From UBA11574 sp963752565 (lineage in GTDB: Bacteria > Desulfobacterota > Desulfobacteria > Desulfobacterales > UBA11574): a stretch of 64,000 bases of DNA. The translations under genes were made by a program, and so were the position numbers. Below the pieces are notes generated by a model that saw nothing but the letters and a program-made list of their open reading frames with translations, did not search any database and had not been told where the DNA came from. The stretch lies in assembly GCA_963752565.1 (NCBI GenBank), contig CAVVZC010000002.1:62001-126000 (forward strand), given 5' to 3'. Shown one piece after another: positions 1-8,741 of this stretch. Position 1 is the first letter of the stretch; every line of letters begins with the position of its first letter.

Positions 1-180
1 ATTCATGTGGCGACCGGCCTCTTCATGGGACATGCCGAGAAAATCGGCAAGTCGTATGGCCTCGCGCTCATCCACCGTTAGGCGAACCTCGGAAAGATCG
101 CGCATGGGAATGCCTCTGGGCTTGAAATAACTAATGTCCGGATTAAAAGCCACCCTGCGATGTTTTTTGGGACGTGCCAT
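1..180 (-). CDS. DUF134 (UPF0251) DNA-binding protein, C-terminus beyond the window
   Basis: Reading the minus strand from the ATG at 180 gives MARPKKHRRVAFNPDISYF, then a stretch ending DEREAIRLADFLGMSHEEAG, and runs off the left edge after 60 residues. This is the start typical of DUF134/UPF0251 proteins, about 100-residue DNA-binding proteins with a sigma-70 region-4-like helix-turn-helix that would begin around residue 45. In sulfate reducers the family often sits near dinitrogenase-cofactor-type (NifX/NafY) and MinD-type genes; that neighbourhood lies outside this window. A 14-bp perfect palindrome just upstream suggests autoregulation. The family call is firm; the regulated targets are unknown. 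Confidence 0.88.
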   Translation of the reverse strand, partial: MARPKKHRRVAFNPDISYFKPRGIPMRDLSEVRLTVDEREAIRLADFLGMSHEEAGRHMN

Positions 181-192
181 AAAAAACCTTTA

Positions 193-206
193 TGAGTATA
201 TACTCA
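193..206. promoter_or_regulatory. Perfect 14-bp palindrome, candidate operator of the DUF134 gene
   Basis: TGAGTATATACTCA reads the same on both strands. It lies 13 bases upstream of the DUF134 ATG and at or just downstream of the predicted transcription start. A symmetric site here fits a dimeric repressor, most simply the DUF134 protein itself. Binding is inferred. Confidence 0.6.
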
Positions 207-210
207 AAGC

Positions 211-239
211 AAACTAAGTATTTACATTGATGTTGTCAA
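211..239 (-). promoter_or_regulatory. Candidate sigma-70 promoter for the DUF134 gene
   Basis: On the minus strand TTGACA (239-234) is followed after 17 bases by TAGTTT (216-211). The -35 box is perfect and the -10 box is poor. The palindrome at 193-206 would overlap the start of transcription. Confidence 0.4.
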
Positions 240-359
240 GCTTTTAGTTTCCACCTATTTGACATTCACTTGAATAAGACCTATCTAAATGGCATTATAT
301 ACAAAATTAAAGGGTACGAAACTTGTTCAACATATTTTATTTTTTTGAGGAAAAGAAAC

Positions 360-1136
360 ATGATCGAGTTGAAAAAACTAAATGACATAGAAGATTTTAA
401 AACATTACTCGAAATTCAGAAAAGTGCCTGGGGATTTTTAGATATTGACATTGAACCCCATCATTTGATGACGCGAGTTCAAAAATATGGGGGTCTTGTT
501 CAAGGGCTTTATTTCAATGGCCAATTGGCGGGTTTTACCTATGCACTCATCGGCAAGTGGAAAGGAAAACACTTTATCTATTCCCACATGACCGGGGTTC
601 ATCAAAAATATCAGACACAAGGATTCGGTTTTTTGCTTAAAAAAGCCCAAAGAGAAGAGGTTTTAAAAATGGGATATGAGATCATTCGATGGAATTTTGA
701 TCCCCTTGAATCCATGAACGCTTTTTTCAATATCCACAGACTCGGCATAATCAGCGCAGAATATGAGAACGATATATATGGAACGGGGGAAAGCGGACTT
801 CACAAAGGGCTCCCCACAGACAGACTGATCGCTACCTGGAACCTGAATTCAGATCGGGTCATTAACAAGATGAAACAAAAAGAACCTCCGATTCTGGAGA
901 ATATCCCCAAGAAAAATCTGGAAATTTTTACTCAAGACACAGCCTATATAGAAATTCCCCGAGATGTAAGGTCATTGAAAGAGACGAATATAAACGAAGC
1001 CGTTCGATGGAGAATGAAAACGCGTCGTCTTTTTGAATCGGCTTTTCAAAAAGATTATGTTGTTAAAGATATCGTGTTTTCCGAGGATAAAAAGAGAATT
1101 TTCTATAAGCTATACAATCGCCTCGCGATTGTATAA
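360..1136 (+). CDS. GNAT-superfamily acyltransferase (COG3375-like), partner of the NSAR-like gene
   Basis: Predicted 258-residue acyl-CoA-dependent N-acyltransferase. The GNAT acyl-CoA loop appears as QTQGFG at residues 85-90, followed by the WNFDPL strand at 111-116 and NAFFNIHRLG at 120-129, a signature I associate with COG3375. An upstream in-frame ATG at 270 exists, but the ATG at 360 follows a GAGGAAAAG ribosome-binding site and begins where family similarity begins (MIELKKL). The next gene is a MenC/N-succinylamino-acid racemase-like enzyme. In Geobacillus such GNAT/NSAR pairs convert D-amino acids to L-amino acids through N-succinyl intermediates, so an N-succinyltransferase role is plausible. 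The substrate is inferred from context only. Confidence 0.82.
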   Translation: MIELKKLNDIEDFKTLLEIQKSAWGFLDIDIEPHHLMTRVQKYGGLVQGLYFNGQLAGFTYALIGKWKGKHFIYSHMTGVHQKYQTQGFGFLLKKAQREEVLKMGYEIIRWNFDPLESMNAFFNIHRLGIISAEYENDIYGTGESGLHKGLPTDRLIATWNLNSDRVINKMKQKEPPILENIPKKNLEIFTQDTAYIEIPRDVRSLKETNINEAVRWRMKTRRLFESAFQKDYVVKDIVFSEDKKRIFYKLYNRLAIV

Positions 1137-1168
1137 AACGTCCGCCTTCGGCGAACTTAAAAAAAGGA

Positions 1169-1218
1169 TAATAGTTTAGTCCTTTGAAACAAATCGATTT
1201 CAAAGGACTAAACTATTA
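1169..1218. repeat. Perfect 21-bp inverted repeat with 8-nt loop ahead of the NSAR-like gene
   Basis: Left arm 1169-1189 (core TAGTTTAGTCCTTTGAAA) and right arm 1198-1218 are exact reverse complements separated by CAAATCGA. No U-tract follows, and the right arm ends only a few bases before the AGGTGG ribosome-binding site of the next gene. It could be an attenuator, an RNA-processing hairpin or a dispersed palindrome; a plain terminator is less likely. Confidence 0.85.
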
Positions 1219-1230
1219 CAAGGTGGATAG

Positions 1231-2346
1231 ATGAAAATAAAGCAAATTGATTCAGTGGAAATGTTTATTGTCAGGTTGCCGCTTGTCTCTTCGTTTGAGA
1301 CAAGTTTTTCTGTGCAAACGCACAGAGAGGCCTTGTTATTAAAAATTTTGTCAGATGATGTTTGCGGATGGGGAGAGTGTGTAACGTCTCCGGACCCTTA
1401 CTACTGTTATGAAACCAATGCAACAGCGTCTCATATTATAAAAGACTTTTTAATCGCTATGTTAACGGCCATGAACAATTTTACCATTGAAGACGTTCTC
1501 CAAAATTTTGAGAAAATTAGAGGACATCATATGGCCAAGGCCGCTGTTGAAAATGCTCTTCTTGATATTATGGCCCAAAAATATAAAATTCCCCTTTTTG
1601 AACTCATGGGCGGTACACCCAAAAAAATCATGTCGGGAATCAGTATCGGAATCCAAGACAGTATAGACGACCTCCTTGAATCCATTCAACAAGCATGTGA
1701 TAAAAAATACCACAGAATCAAAATAAAAATAAAAAAGGGCAACGATATTGAGATATTGAAAAAGATTCGAAGAGCGTTCCCGAGCATTAACCTCATGGTC
1801 GATGCCAACAGCGATTACACGCTTGAAGATATGCCAATTTTAAAAAAGCTCGATGAATTTAACCTCACAATGATCGAACAGCCGTTGAATTATGATGACA
1901 TTTATTTTCACGCATTGCTTCAAAAACAGCTCCAAACGCCCATCTGCCTTGATGAATCCATCAAAAATCTCAATGATGCAAAAACCGCGGTTGAGATGGG
2001 CAGCTGTCGAATAATCAACATTAAACAGGGTCGCGTGGGCGGTATGACAGCATCTAAAAAAATTCAGGCGTATTGTATGGAAAACAACATTAAAGCATGG
2101 TCAGGCGGCATGCTGGAAACCGGAATCGGCCGAGCATTTAACCTTCATCTTCAGACGCTTCCGGGTTTTGTCCTTCCAGGCGACACCTCTGAAACCTCAC
2201 GATACTTTACTGAAGATATCGTGGACAAACCCGTCATCCTGCAACCCGATGGTTTCATTGAAATTCCCAAAGGTCCGGGAATCGGGGTACATGTACTTCC
2301 TGAAAGAATAGACAGACTCAAGGTATTTTATGAAAAACTCGTGTGA
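1231..2346 (+). CDS. Enolase-superfamily MenC-like o-succinylbenzoate synthase / N-succinylamino-acid racemase
   Basis: 371-residue member of the muconate-lactonizing subgroup of the enolase superfamily. The catalytic set is complete: the KxK acid/base lysines K164 and K166, metal ligands D191 (VDAN), E216 (IEQPL) and D241 (LDES), and the second base K265 (NIKQGR), with GMLETGIG at 293-300. Both OSBS (menaquinone synthesis) and NSAR activities occur in this family on one scaffold. No other men gene is nearby, whereas a GNAT gene lies directly upstream, which favours N-acylamino-acid racemization. AGGTGG at 1221-1226 precedes the ATG. No M20-type desuccinylase is adjacent. Family certain; reaction inferred. 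Confidence 0.87.
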   Translation: MKIKQIDSVEMFIVRLPLVSSFETSFSVQTHREALLLKILSDDVCGWGECVTSPDPYYCYETNATASHIIKDFLIAMLTAMNNFTIEDVLQNFEKIRGHHMAKAAVENALLDIMAQKYKIPLFELMGGTPKKIMSGISIGIQDSIDDLLESIQQACDKKYHRIKIKIKKGNDIEILKKIRRAFPSINLMVDANSDYTLEDMPILKKLDEFNLTMIEQPLNYDDIYFHALLQKQLQTPICLDESIKNLNDAKTAVEMGSCRIINIKQGRVGGMTASKKIQAYCMENNIKAWSGGMLETGIGRAFNLHLQTLPGFVLPGDTSETSRYFTEDIVDKPVILQPDGFIEIPKGPGIGVHVLPERIDRLKVFYEKLV

Positions 2347-2584
2347 CGAAAACATTTTAGAAGCCACTTCAAGATCTTAAAAATAAATATTGACAATTCA
2401 TAACGTATAGTTTTATTTCTTAGTCTTATTTGTTGATAGGAAGCGGTATATAAATTTATATGCTTGAGTGAAAGATCGGGGCAAAATAATCCGTTTTTGA
2501 TCGTCTCATCAAGAAATTTATAAAAATTAAAGCGCAAATCCTTTACAACACACCCAAGCGGCACTTGATAATAAGGTGAAAAAT

Positions 2585-3127
2585 ATGATTGAAATTAGAA
2601 TACATGGTCGAGGTGGACAGGGTAACGTTGCGGCTGCCGAGCTGCTCTCTGTTGGTGCCTTCATGGATGGCAAGTTTTCGCAAGCCTTCCCTTCTTTTGG
2701 AGCTGAACGGATCGGCGCCCCTGTCATGGCTTTTGTTAGAATCGATGACAAGAAAATTCGAACACGTGAAGACGTGCAAAACCCGGATTACCTGATCGTC
2801 CAAGATTACAGCCTGATTGGATCAGTGCCGGTATTGGATGGACTTAAGCCGGATGGTTTAATTCTGATCAATACCGAAAAAAAACCCGAAGATTTACAAC
2901 TTAAAACAACTGCAAAGGTGGAAACCATTCCTGCTACGGAAATAGCACTGGAAATCATCGGCAGGCCCATACCGAATGCAATAATGATTGGTGCATTTTG
3001 TACGATTACCGGGCTGGTGAGACTGGATGCTGTACAGGAAGCAATTATGGGAAAATTTCCCGGCAGGGTTGGTGAAAACAACGTCGCCGCCCTTGAGCGG
3101 GCTCACGAAATCATGCAAAAGAGGTAG
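2585..3127 (+). CDS. porG: 2-oxoacid:ferredoxin oxidoreductase, gamma subunit
   Basis: 180-residue gamma subunit of the pyruvate/2-oxoacid:ferredoxin oxidoreductase family, which oxidatively decarboxylates a 2-oxoacid with CoA to acyl-CoA and reduces ferredoxin. The GRGGQG motif (residues 8-13) is diagnostic. A GTG start at 2576 is possible, but it lies inside the AAGGTG Shine-Dalgarno (2573-2578) that sits 6 nt before the ATG at 2585, so the ATG was chosen. First gene of the operon porG-porA-porB-oxidoreductase; 4 nt separate its stop from porA. Substrate (pyruvate, 2-oxoglutarate or branched 2-oxoacids) cannot be settled from this subunit. Confidence 0.93.
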   Translation: MIEIRIHGRGGQGNVAAAELLSVGAFMDGKFSQAFPSFGAERIGAPVMAFVRIDDKKIRTREDVQNPDYLIVQDYSLIGSVPVLDGLKPDGLILINTEKKPEDLQLKTTAKVETIPATEIALEIIGRPIPNAIMIGAFCTITGLVRLDAVQEAIMGKFPGRVGENNVAALERAHEIMQKR

Positions 3128-3131
3128 TTTC

Positions 3132-4307
3132 ATGCTTAAACAAATTGAAGGATCTCATGCTGTTGCGGAAGTGGTGGCCAAGTGCCGCCCAAATGTCATC
3201 TCCGCCTATCCGATTACCCCACAAACTCATATTGTGGAAGAACTGGCCAGCATTGTCGGACAGGGGAAGCTGGATGCTGAATATGTAAACGTGGAAAGCG
3301 AATTTTCCGCAGCATCGGTTGTACTGGGTGCCAGTGCTGCCGGCGCCCGTGCCTATTCGGCGACGACGTCCCAGGGTTTGCTGCTGATGAGTGAGGTGGT
3401 TTACTGTATCGCCGGAATGCGCCTTCCCATTGTGTTTACCATTGCAAACAGAGCCATATCAGCCCCCTTGAGCATTTGGAACGATCAACAGGATTCTATG
3501 GCCTTAAGGGATGCCGGCTGGATCCAACTCCATGCCGAGGACAACCAGGAAGCGGCCGATTTGCATATCCAGGCCTTTAAAATAGCGGAAGAAACCCATT
3601 TGCCGGTAATGGTTTGTATGGACGGTTTTATTCTGACCCATGCCTTCGAACAGGTGGATACCCCCGACCAAAAGGAAGTCGACAGCTTTTTGCCACCCTT
3701 TCGGCCAACGAATATCGTGGACCCCCGGTGGCCGAGAGGTATCGGCCTTTTTGCAGATCCTCGTTTTTACATGGAAACCCGATATATCCTGCACCGTGCC
3801 ATGGAAAAATCCGAAGCAACCATCAAGAACGTCAGCGAAGATTTTAAAAAAACCTTCGGCAGAGACAGCGGCGGTTTCATCAAAACCTATAAACTGGAAG
3901 ACGCCGATGTGGTTATCATTTCAATGGGTTCCGTGGTTGGCACCATTAAGGATCTCATCGATCAGCTTGAAGAAGAGGGCAAGAAGGTTGGGCTTTTGCA
4001 AATCTGCTCCTACCGCCCGTTTCCGCGGAGAGAAATTTACAATGCGCTGAAAGATAAAATGAACATTGTTGTGGTCGAAAAATCGATTTCCCTGGGAAGA
4101 GGCGGCATTCTGGCCAGCGATGTACGCTGGTCTTTCCCGCGTGCCGAGAAAAAAGATCGTAATATCAGCAGCTTTATTGCGGGATTGGGCGGTCGAAACA
4201 TTACGAAGAACCACCTGCGATATATGGTGGAAAAGGTCGAGAAAGAACTGGTGGAATGTGAATTTTTAGGCCTCAATAAAGAATTGATATCTGAGAAGGA
4301 TTTATAA
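3132..4307 (+). CDS. porA: 2-oxoacid:ferredoxin oxidoreductase, alpha subunit
   Basis: 391-residue alpha subunit carrying the pyrimidine-binding/transketolase-like domain and the C-terminal domain II. SAYPITPQTHIVEE at 24-37 and the ATTSQGLLLM segment are hallmarks of PorA. The start is the ATG at 3132, preceded by AGAGGT; the reading frame stays open upstream to 3027, but that part overlaps porG and resembles nothing. Two nucleotides separate its stop from porB. The YPITPQT motif and ~390-residue length fit pyruvate-type enzymes better than the fused KorA type, but this is family resemblance, not proof of substrate. Confidence 0.93.
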   Translation: MLKQIEGSHAVAEVVAKCRPNVISAYPITPQTHIVEELASIVGQGKLDAEYVNVESEFSAASVVLGASAAGARAYSATTSQGLLLMSEVVYCIAGMRLPIVFTIANRAISAPLSIWNDQQDSMALRDAGWIQLHAEDNQEAADLHIQAFKIAEETHLPVMVCMDGFILTHAFEQVDTPDQKEVDSFLPPFRPTNIVDPRWPRGIGLFADPRFYMETRYILHRAMEKSEATIKNVSEDFKKTFGRDSGGFIKTYKLEDADVVIISMGSVVGTIKDLIDQLEEEGKKVGLLQICSYRPFPRREIYNALKDKMNIVVVEKSISLGRGGILASDVRWSFPRAEKKDRNISSFIAGLGGRNITKNHLRYMVEKVEKELVECEFLGLNKELISEKDL

Positions 4308-4309
4308 TC

Positions 4310-5200
4310 ATGAATCAAAGCGCTGAAGAACTCAACAAAGTAGAGAAAAAAGATTTATTTACCAGCGGGCACCGCGCATGTGGCGGCTGCGGCCAAGCCC
4401 TGGCCGCACGTCTGGTGCAAGATGCCTCCGGTGAAAATACCATCGCGTGTGTTGCCACGGGCTGTCTGGAAGTTTTCAGCTCACCCTACCCCGACCCTTC
4501 ATGGCGCATTCCGTTTTTACACAGCCTTTTTGAAAATGCATCTGCGGTTGCCTCCGGCGTGGAAGCCGCCTACAAAGCCTTAAAGAAAGGGCCGGTCAAC
4601 ATCATCGCCCAGGGGGGTGACGGCAGTACGGCCGACATCGGATTTCAGAGTATCAGCGGCATGTTTGAAAGGGGCCACAATGTGCTCTATGTCTGCTACG
4701 ATAACGAAGCCTACATGAATACCGGTGTTCAGCGATCCAGCTTTACCCCTTACGGTGCAAGGACCAGTACAACACCCATGGGCAACAAAACAAGGAAAAA
4801 AAATATGCCGTTGATTGCAGCCGATCACGGTATTCCCTATGTGGCCACCGCCACAGTCGATGATTTCAGAGACTTGCAGCGAAAGGTGAAGACTGCCCTT
4901 TCCATTGAAGGGCCCAAATACATTCACATCCTGGCACCCTGCCCCTTGGGCTGGGGCCACCACGGTGAAATCACCGTGGAGATCTGCCGACTGGCGATAA
5001 ATACCGGTCTGTTTCCAATATATGAAATCATTGACGGCAAGACGACAAATATTAAAAAGATCCCGGTCAAGGTTCCGGTGCAAGAGTATCTGAAATTGCA
5101 AGGCCGGTTCAGCCATCTGTTCAAGAAAGGTGGATCCCCGGAAATCATCTCCGAAATTCAAGAAATCGCCAACCAAAATATAGAGAGGTTTAATTTATAA
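4310..5200 (+). CDS. porB: 2-oxoacid:ferredoxin oxidoreductase, beta (TPP-binding) subunit
   Basis: 296-residue beta subunit. It shows the thiamine-diphosphate motif (GDG at 103-105, then DNEAYMNTG at 131-139) and cysteines C24, C27, C52 and C211, in the CGGCG, TGCLE and CPLGWG contexts that ligate the catalytic-site [4Fe-4S] cluster in PorB. Its TAA overlaps the ATG of the following oxidoreductase by one base (TAATGG), implying translational coupling. Confidence 0.94.
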   Translation: MNQSAEELNKVEKKDLFTSGHRACGGCGQALAARLVQDASGENTIACVATGCLEVFSSPYPDPSWRIPFLHSLFENASAVASGVEAAYKALKKGPVNIIAQGGDGSTADIGFQSISGMFERGHNVLYVCYDNEAYMNTGVQRSSFTPYGARTSTTPMGNKTRKKNMPLIAADHGIPYVATATVDDFRDLQRKVKTALSIEGPKYIHILAPCPLGWGHHGEITVEICRLAINTGLFPIYEIIDGKTTNIKKIPVKVPVQEYLKLQGRFSHLFKKGGSPEIISEIQEIANQNIERFNL

Positions 5201-6852
5201 TGGAAAAGCTACCTTTAGGATTGGTCCTTGATTTACGTAAAGTAGTTCCTTATAAAACAGGTTCATGGCGGACCCTCATGCCCATCAATATCACGCAAAC
5301 TCCGCCCTGCAACCACGCTTGTCCTGCCGGCAATGATATCCGCGGCTTTCTAAGGGTTCTGGCGGAAGAGAAAGATTATGAGAAAGCATGGCATGTTTTG
5401 GCCCGCACCAACCCTTTCCCGGCAACCTGTGGCAGAGTTTGTCCCCACCCTTGTGAAGAGGGATGTAATCGACGGGATTTTGACGAACCTCTGGCAATAA
5501 ACTGTGCAGAGCGCGCTGTGGGTGATTATGGACTGAAGAATAACCTGCAACACAAAAAACTTATCGATACAAGAAAAGAAAAAGTGGCGGTCATCGGTTC
5601 CGGTCCGGCCGGACTCTCCTGCGCCTTTCATTTGGCCAAAAGAGGGTTTCAGGTGAAGGTATATGAAGCAAACAGCGAGCCCGGCGGTATGATGCGTTAT
5701 GGTATTCCATCCTACCGGCAACCGAATTACATTTTGAAACAAGAAATTGACAATATTCTCCGCTTAGGCGTTGAATTGGAATGTAATGTCAAGGTCGGGG
5801 TCAACATACCCTTTGATCAATTGCGAAATGAATATGATGCTGTATTTTTAGGGCCGGGTGCCCAAACAGGTGTGTCCATTAACATCCCGGGCAAAGATGC
5901 AAAAAATGTGTTTACCGGAGTGGAGTTTTTAAAACAGGTGAATACCGGCAAATGGGTAGAGGTCGGTAATGATGTCGTGGTCATCGGCGGCGGCAATACC
6001 GCCATGGATTGTGCCCGGACGGCCAAGCGTCTGGGAGCAAATGTAAGCATTGTTTACCGTCGCACCCGTATGGAAATGCCTGCGATTACCGCCGAAATCG
6101 ACGAAGCCATGGAAGAGCGCATCATGTTTCGGTATCACACCAACCCGGTTAAATTAATAACAGATGAAGGCCGGGTTGTCGGTCTTTTGTGTGTTCAAAT
6201 GGAGCTAAAAGAACCCGACGCCAGTGGTCGGGCCAGACCGGTTCCCATTGCTGGATCAGAAGCCTTCATTCCCGCGGACACCGTCATTATGGCCACAGGC
6301 CAGGCCGTGGATCATGATGGCATCGAAATTCAGACCGTAGATCAAAATTGGATCTACACCAACGAATATTTGATGACCAATGTGGAGGGTGTTTTTGCCG
6401 GTGGTGATGCCGTGGCAGGTCTGGAAACGGTCTCTTTGGCCATTGGTCAGGGAATGCGCGCTGCTTCTGCAATTGAAGATTACATCGACGGAAATGTAGA
6501 AAGTGAAATGGCACAACCGCCCGTGGTCATCTCAAGGGAATTGAACACCTATTACTATCAGCGGGTCAAGCGATATGAGAAGGAGGCCAGTCCGATCCAT
6601 ATGAGACTCAAGGGTTTTAAAGAGATTTATCCAGCTTTTGACCAAGATGATATTATTGTCGAGGCGGATCGATGCTTTAGCTGTGGGCTCTGTTACAATT
6701 GCGGCAATTGCTATATGTATTGCCCTGACAATGCCGTTCAAAAGTCGAAAACCACCGGATTTTACGAATTTGATTTGGACTTCTGCAAAGGTTGTGGTCT
6801 GTGTGCAAAAGAATGCCCTTGCCATTATATTCAAATGACCCTGGAAAAGTGA
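5200..6852 (+). CDS. GltD-like NAD(P)H:ferredoxin-type flavoprotein fused to a 2x[4Fe-4S] PorD-type ferredoxin
   Basis: 550 residues in three parts. Residues ~30-110 form the Cys-rich N-terminal cluster domain of GltD/DPYD-type enzymes (C37, C41, C77, C81, C85, C89). Residues ~128-450 hold an FAD Rossmann fold (GSGPAG at 133-138) and a pyridine-nucleotide fold (GGGNTA at 263-268, YRRTR at 286-290, an arginine pair usually linked to NADPH). The last ~60 residues carry two CxxCxxCxxxC-like ferredoxin motifs (CGLCYNCGNC, CKGCGLCAKEC). Fourth gene of the por operon, so it probably supplies the delta/ferredoxin subunit and connects the 2-oxoacid oxidoreductase to NAD(P)H. Electron direction is inference. 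Confidence 0.88.
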   Translation: MEKLPLGLVLDLRKVVPYKTGSWRTLMPINITQTPPCNHACPAGNDIRGFLRVLAEEKDYEKAWHVLARTNPFPATCGRVCPHPCEEGCNRRDFDEPLAINCAERAVGDYGLKNNLQHKKLIDTRKEKVAVIGSGPAGLSCAFHLAKRGFQVKVYEANSEPGGMMRYGIPSYRQPNYILKQEIDNILRLGVELECNVKVGVNIPFDQLRNEYDAVFLGPGAQTGVSINIPGKDAKNVFTGVEFLKQVNTGKWVEVGNDVVVIGGGNTAMDCARTAKRLGANVSIVYRRTRMEMPAITAEIDEAMEERIMFRYHTNPVKLITDEGRVVGLLCVQMELKEPDASGRARPVPIAGSEAFIPADTVIMATGQAVDHDGIEIQTVDQNWIYTNEYLMTNVEGVFAGGDAVAGLETVSLAIGQGMRAASAIEDYIDGNVESEMAQPPVVISRELNTYYYQRVKRYEKEASPIHMRLKGFKEIYPAFDQDDIIVEADRCFSCGLCYNCGNCYMYCPDNAVQKSKTTGFYEFDLDFCKGCGLCAKECPCHYIQMTLEK

Positions 6853-6898
6853 TCCGGCGTTCGTGTAATAATTATAAAGCCCCGGCGTTCATACTTTT

Positions 6899-6929
6899 AA
6901 AAAGCCTTCCTCATCAGGAAGGCTTTTTT
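6899..6929 (+). terminator. Rho-independent terminator of the por operon
   Basis: AAAGCCTTCCT (6901-6911), loop CATC, AGGAAGGCTTT (6916-6926), then a run of T to 6929. An 11-bp perfect stem with U-tract, 47 nt after the last stop of the operon. The matching A-run on the 5' side could let it act bidirectionally. Confidence 0.93.
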
Positions 6930-7042
6930 GTTTAAAACTCAGGTTCAAAGTTCCATGGTTCAAGGTTGATGGTTTGGTATAAAGTCAGTTTTGTTCGTTC
7001 AGTGAACAGGACAACCTGAATCGTTACCAAAGGAGAATAACA

Positions 7043-8656
7043 ATGGTAGAATTCACATATCAGGATATGTTTCCTTTAGGAGATGATACCACAGATTATC
7101 GTCGATTAACCGATGACCATGTTTCTTTGGATTCTTTTCGGGGTAACGAGATACTAACCATCACCCCGGAAGGATTAACCCTTTTGGCTGAACATGCGTT
7201 TAAAGATGTTTCCCATCTGCTGAGACCTTCACATCTGTCGCTCTTGGAAAAAATTCTCAATGATCCTGAAAGCTCCGATAACGATCGGTACGTGGCCCTT
7301 GAAATGTTGAAAAATGCGGTCATTTCCGCAGAGGGTGTATTCCCCATGTGTCAAGACACGGGCACAGCCATCGTAATGGGGAAAAAGGGCCAACAGATCT
7401 GGACCGGTTTTTGTGACGAAGAAGCACTATCAAGGGGCATCTTCAATGCCTATACAACCCACAATTTGCGCTACTCACAGAATGCGCCCTTGACCATGTA
7501 TGATGAGGTCAATACTGCGTGCAACCTTCCTGCACAGATTGAAATTTATGCCGTTGAAGGCAGCACCTACCATTTTCTTTTCATAGCCAAGGGCGGCGGA
7601 TCTGCCAACAAGACGTATCTTTATCAGGAGACCAAAGCGACGTTAACCCCGGAAAAGCTGGCTACGTTTATGAAAATAAAGATGAAAACCCTGGGCACAG
7701 CCGCCTGTCCACCCTATCATCTTGCATTTGTCGTCGGCGGAACATCTGCTGAACTCAACCTTAAAACCGTTAAATTGGCCTCGGCAGGATATCTCGATTA
7801 TCTTCCGATATCTGGAAATCGACGGGGTCATGCATTCCGAGATATGAAGCTCGAATCAGAACTGCTTGAGATATCCCGAGAACTCGGTATCGGTGCCCAG
7901 TTCGGCGGAAAATATTTCTGTCATGATGTTCGGGTCATTCGGCTTCCAAGACACGGTGCATCTTGCCCCATCGGCCTTGGGGTCAGCTGCAGTGCGGACC
8001 GAAATATCAAAGGAAAAATAACAAAAAGCGGAATCTATTTAGAACGTCTTGAGACCGATCCGGAAAGGTACCTGCCGAAACCTGCTGGTGCGGATACAGA
8101 AGCTGTTCGCATCGACCTAAACCGGCCGATGGATAAAATCCGTGCCGAATTGGGTCAATATCCGGTGGCAACCCGTCTGATGCTGACGGGAAAAATTGTC
8201 GTGGCCCGGGACATCGCCCATGCCAAACTTAAAGAACGACTCGACAAAGGTGAAGGCCTTCCTGAATATTTCAAAAATCACATGGTATACTATGCCGGTC
8301 CGGCAAAAACACCGGCTGGATATCCTTCAGGATCTTTCGGCCCCACCACTGCCGGCCGCATGGATCCTTATGTTCCCATTTTTCAGGAACAAGGCGCTTC
8401 CATGGTCATGCTGGCCAAGGGAAATCGTTCAAAAGAAGTTACGCAATCGTGTAAAAAGTTCGGCGGATTCTATTTGGGTTCCATCGGCGGGCCTGCGGCA
8501 CGTTTGGGTAAAGATTGTATAACCAACATCGAAACGTTGGAGTATTCCGATCTTGGAATGGAAGCGATCTTCCTGATTACCGTCAAAGATTTTCCAGCCT
8601 TTATTATTGTCGACGACAAGGGGAATGATTTTTTTGAAACGCTGCTGGATGAATAG
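7043..8656 (+). CDS. fumA: Fumarate hydratase, class I, single-chain (FumA/FumB type)
   Basis: 537 residues, the normal length for the oxygen-sensitive, [4Fe-4S]-dependent fumarase that interconverts fumarate and L-malate. Alpha part (~1-330) and beta part (~360-537) are fused as in E. coli FumA. C103 (MCQDTGTA) and the paired cysteines of the SCPIGLGVSC segment are the expected cluster ligands; KGGGSANKT and GRMDPY also match the family. A GGAG ribosome-binding site precedes the ATG. Monocistronic in appearance; the next 85 bp lead into a mobile repeat. In sulfate reducers it would serve the oxidative TCA branch or methylmalonyl-CoA pathway. Confidence 0.95.
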   Translation: MVEFTYQDMFPLGDDTTDYRRLTDDHVSLDSFRGNEILTITPEGLTLLAEHAFKDVSHLLRPSHLSLLEKILNDPESSDNDRYVALEMLKNAVISAEGVFPMCQDTGTAIVMGKKGQQIWTGFCDEEALSRGIFNAYTTHNLRYSQNAPLTMYDEVNTACNLPAQIEIYAVEGSTYHFLFIAKGGGSANKTYLYQETKATLTPEKLATFMKIKMKTLGTAACPPYHLAFVVGGTSAELNLKTVKLASAGYLDYLPISGNRRGHAFRDMKLESELLEISRELGIGAQFGGKYFCHDVRVIRLPRHGASCPIGLGVSCSADRNIKGKITKSGIYLERLETDPERYLPKPAGADTEAVRIDLNRPMDKIRAELGQYPVATRLMLTGKIVVARDIAHAKLKERLDKGEGLPEYFKNHMVYYAGPAKTPAGYPSGSFGPTTAGRMDPYVPIFQEQGASMVMLAKGNRSKEVTQSCKKFGGFYLGSIGGPAARLGKDCITNIETLEYSDLGMEAIFLITVKDFPAFIIVDDKGNDFFETLLDE

Positions 8657-8741
8657 CCGTTCTTTGAATAATGATAAAATGTTACCTCAGTTGATGTGTT
8701 GCCTTGATTAAAAAGATGCCAAACGTTTCAAAACCTAAATA

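Noticed and set aside
2390..2416. Promoter TTGACA ... TTTTAT before porG
   Set aside because: The -35 is perfect but the best -10 is poor and spaced by only 15 bases; not strong enough to list.
3027..3131. N-terminal extension of PorA
   Set aside because: It overlaps porG in another frame, has no similarity, and the ATG at 3132 has the ribosome-binding site.
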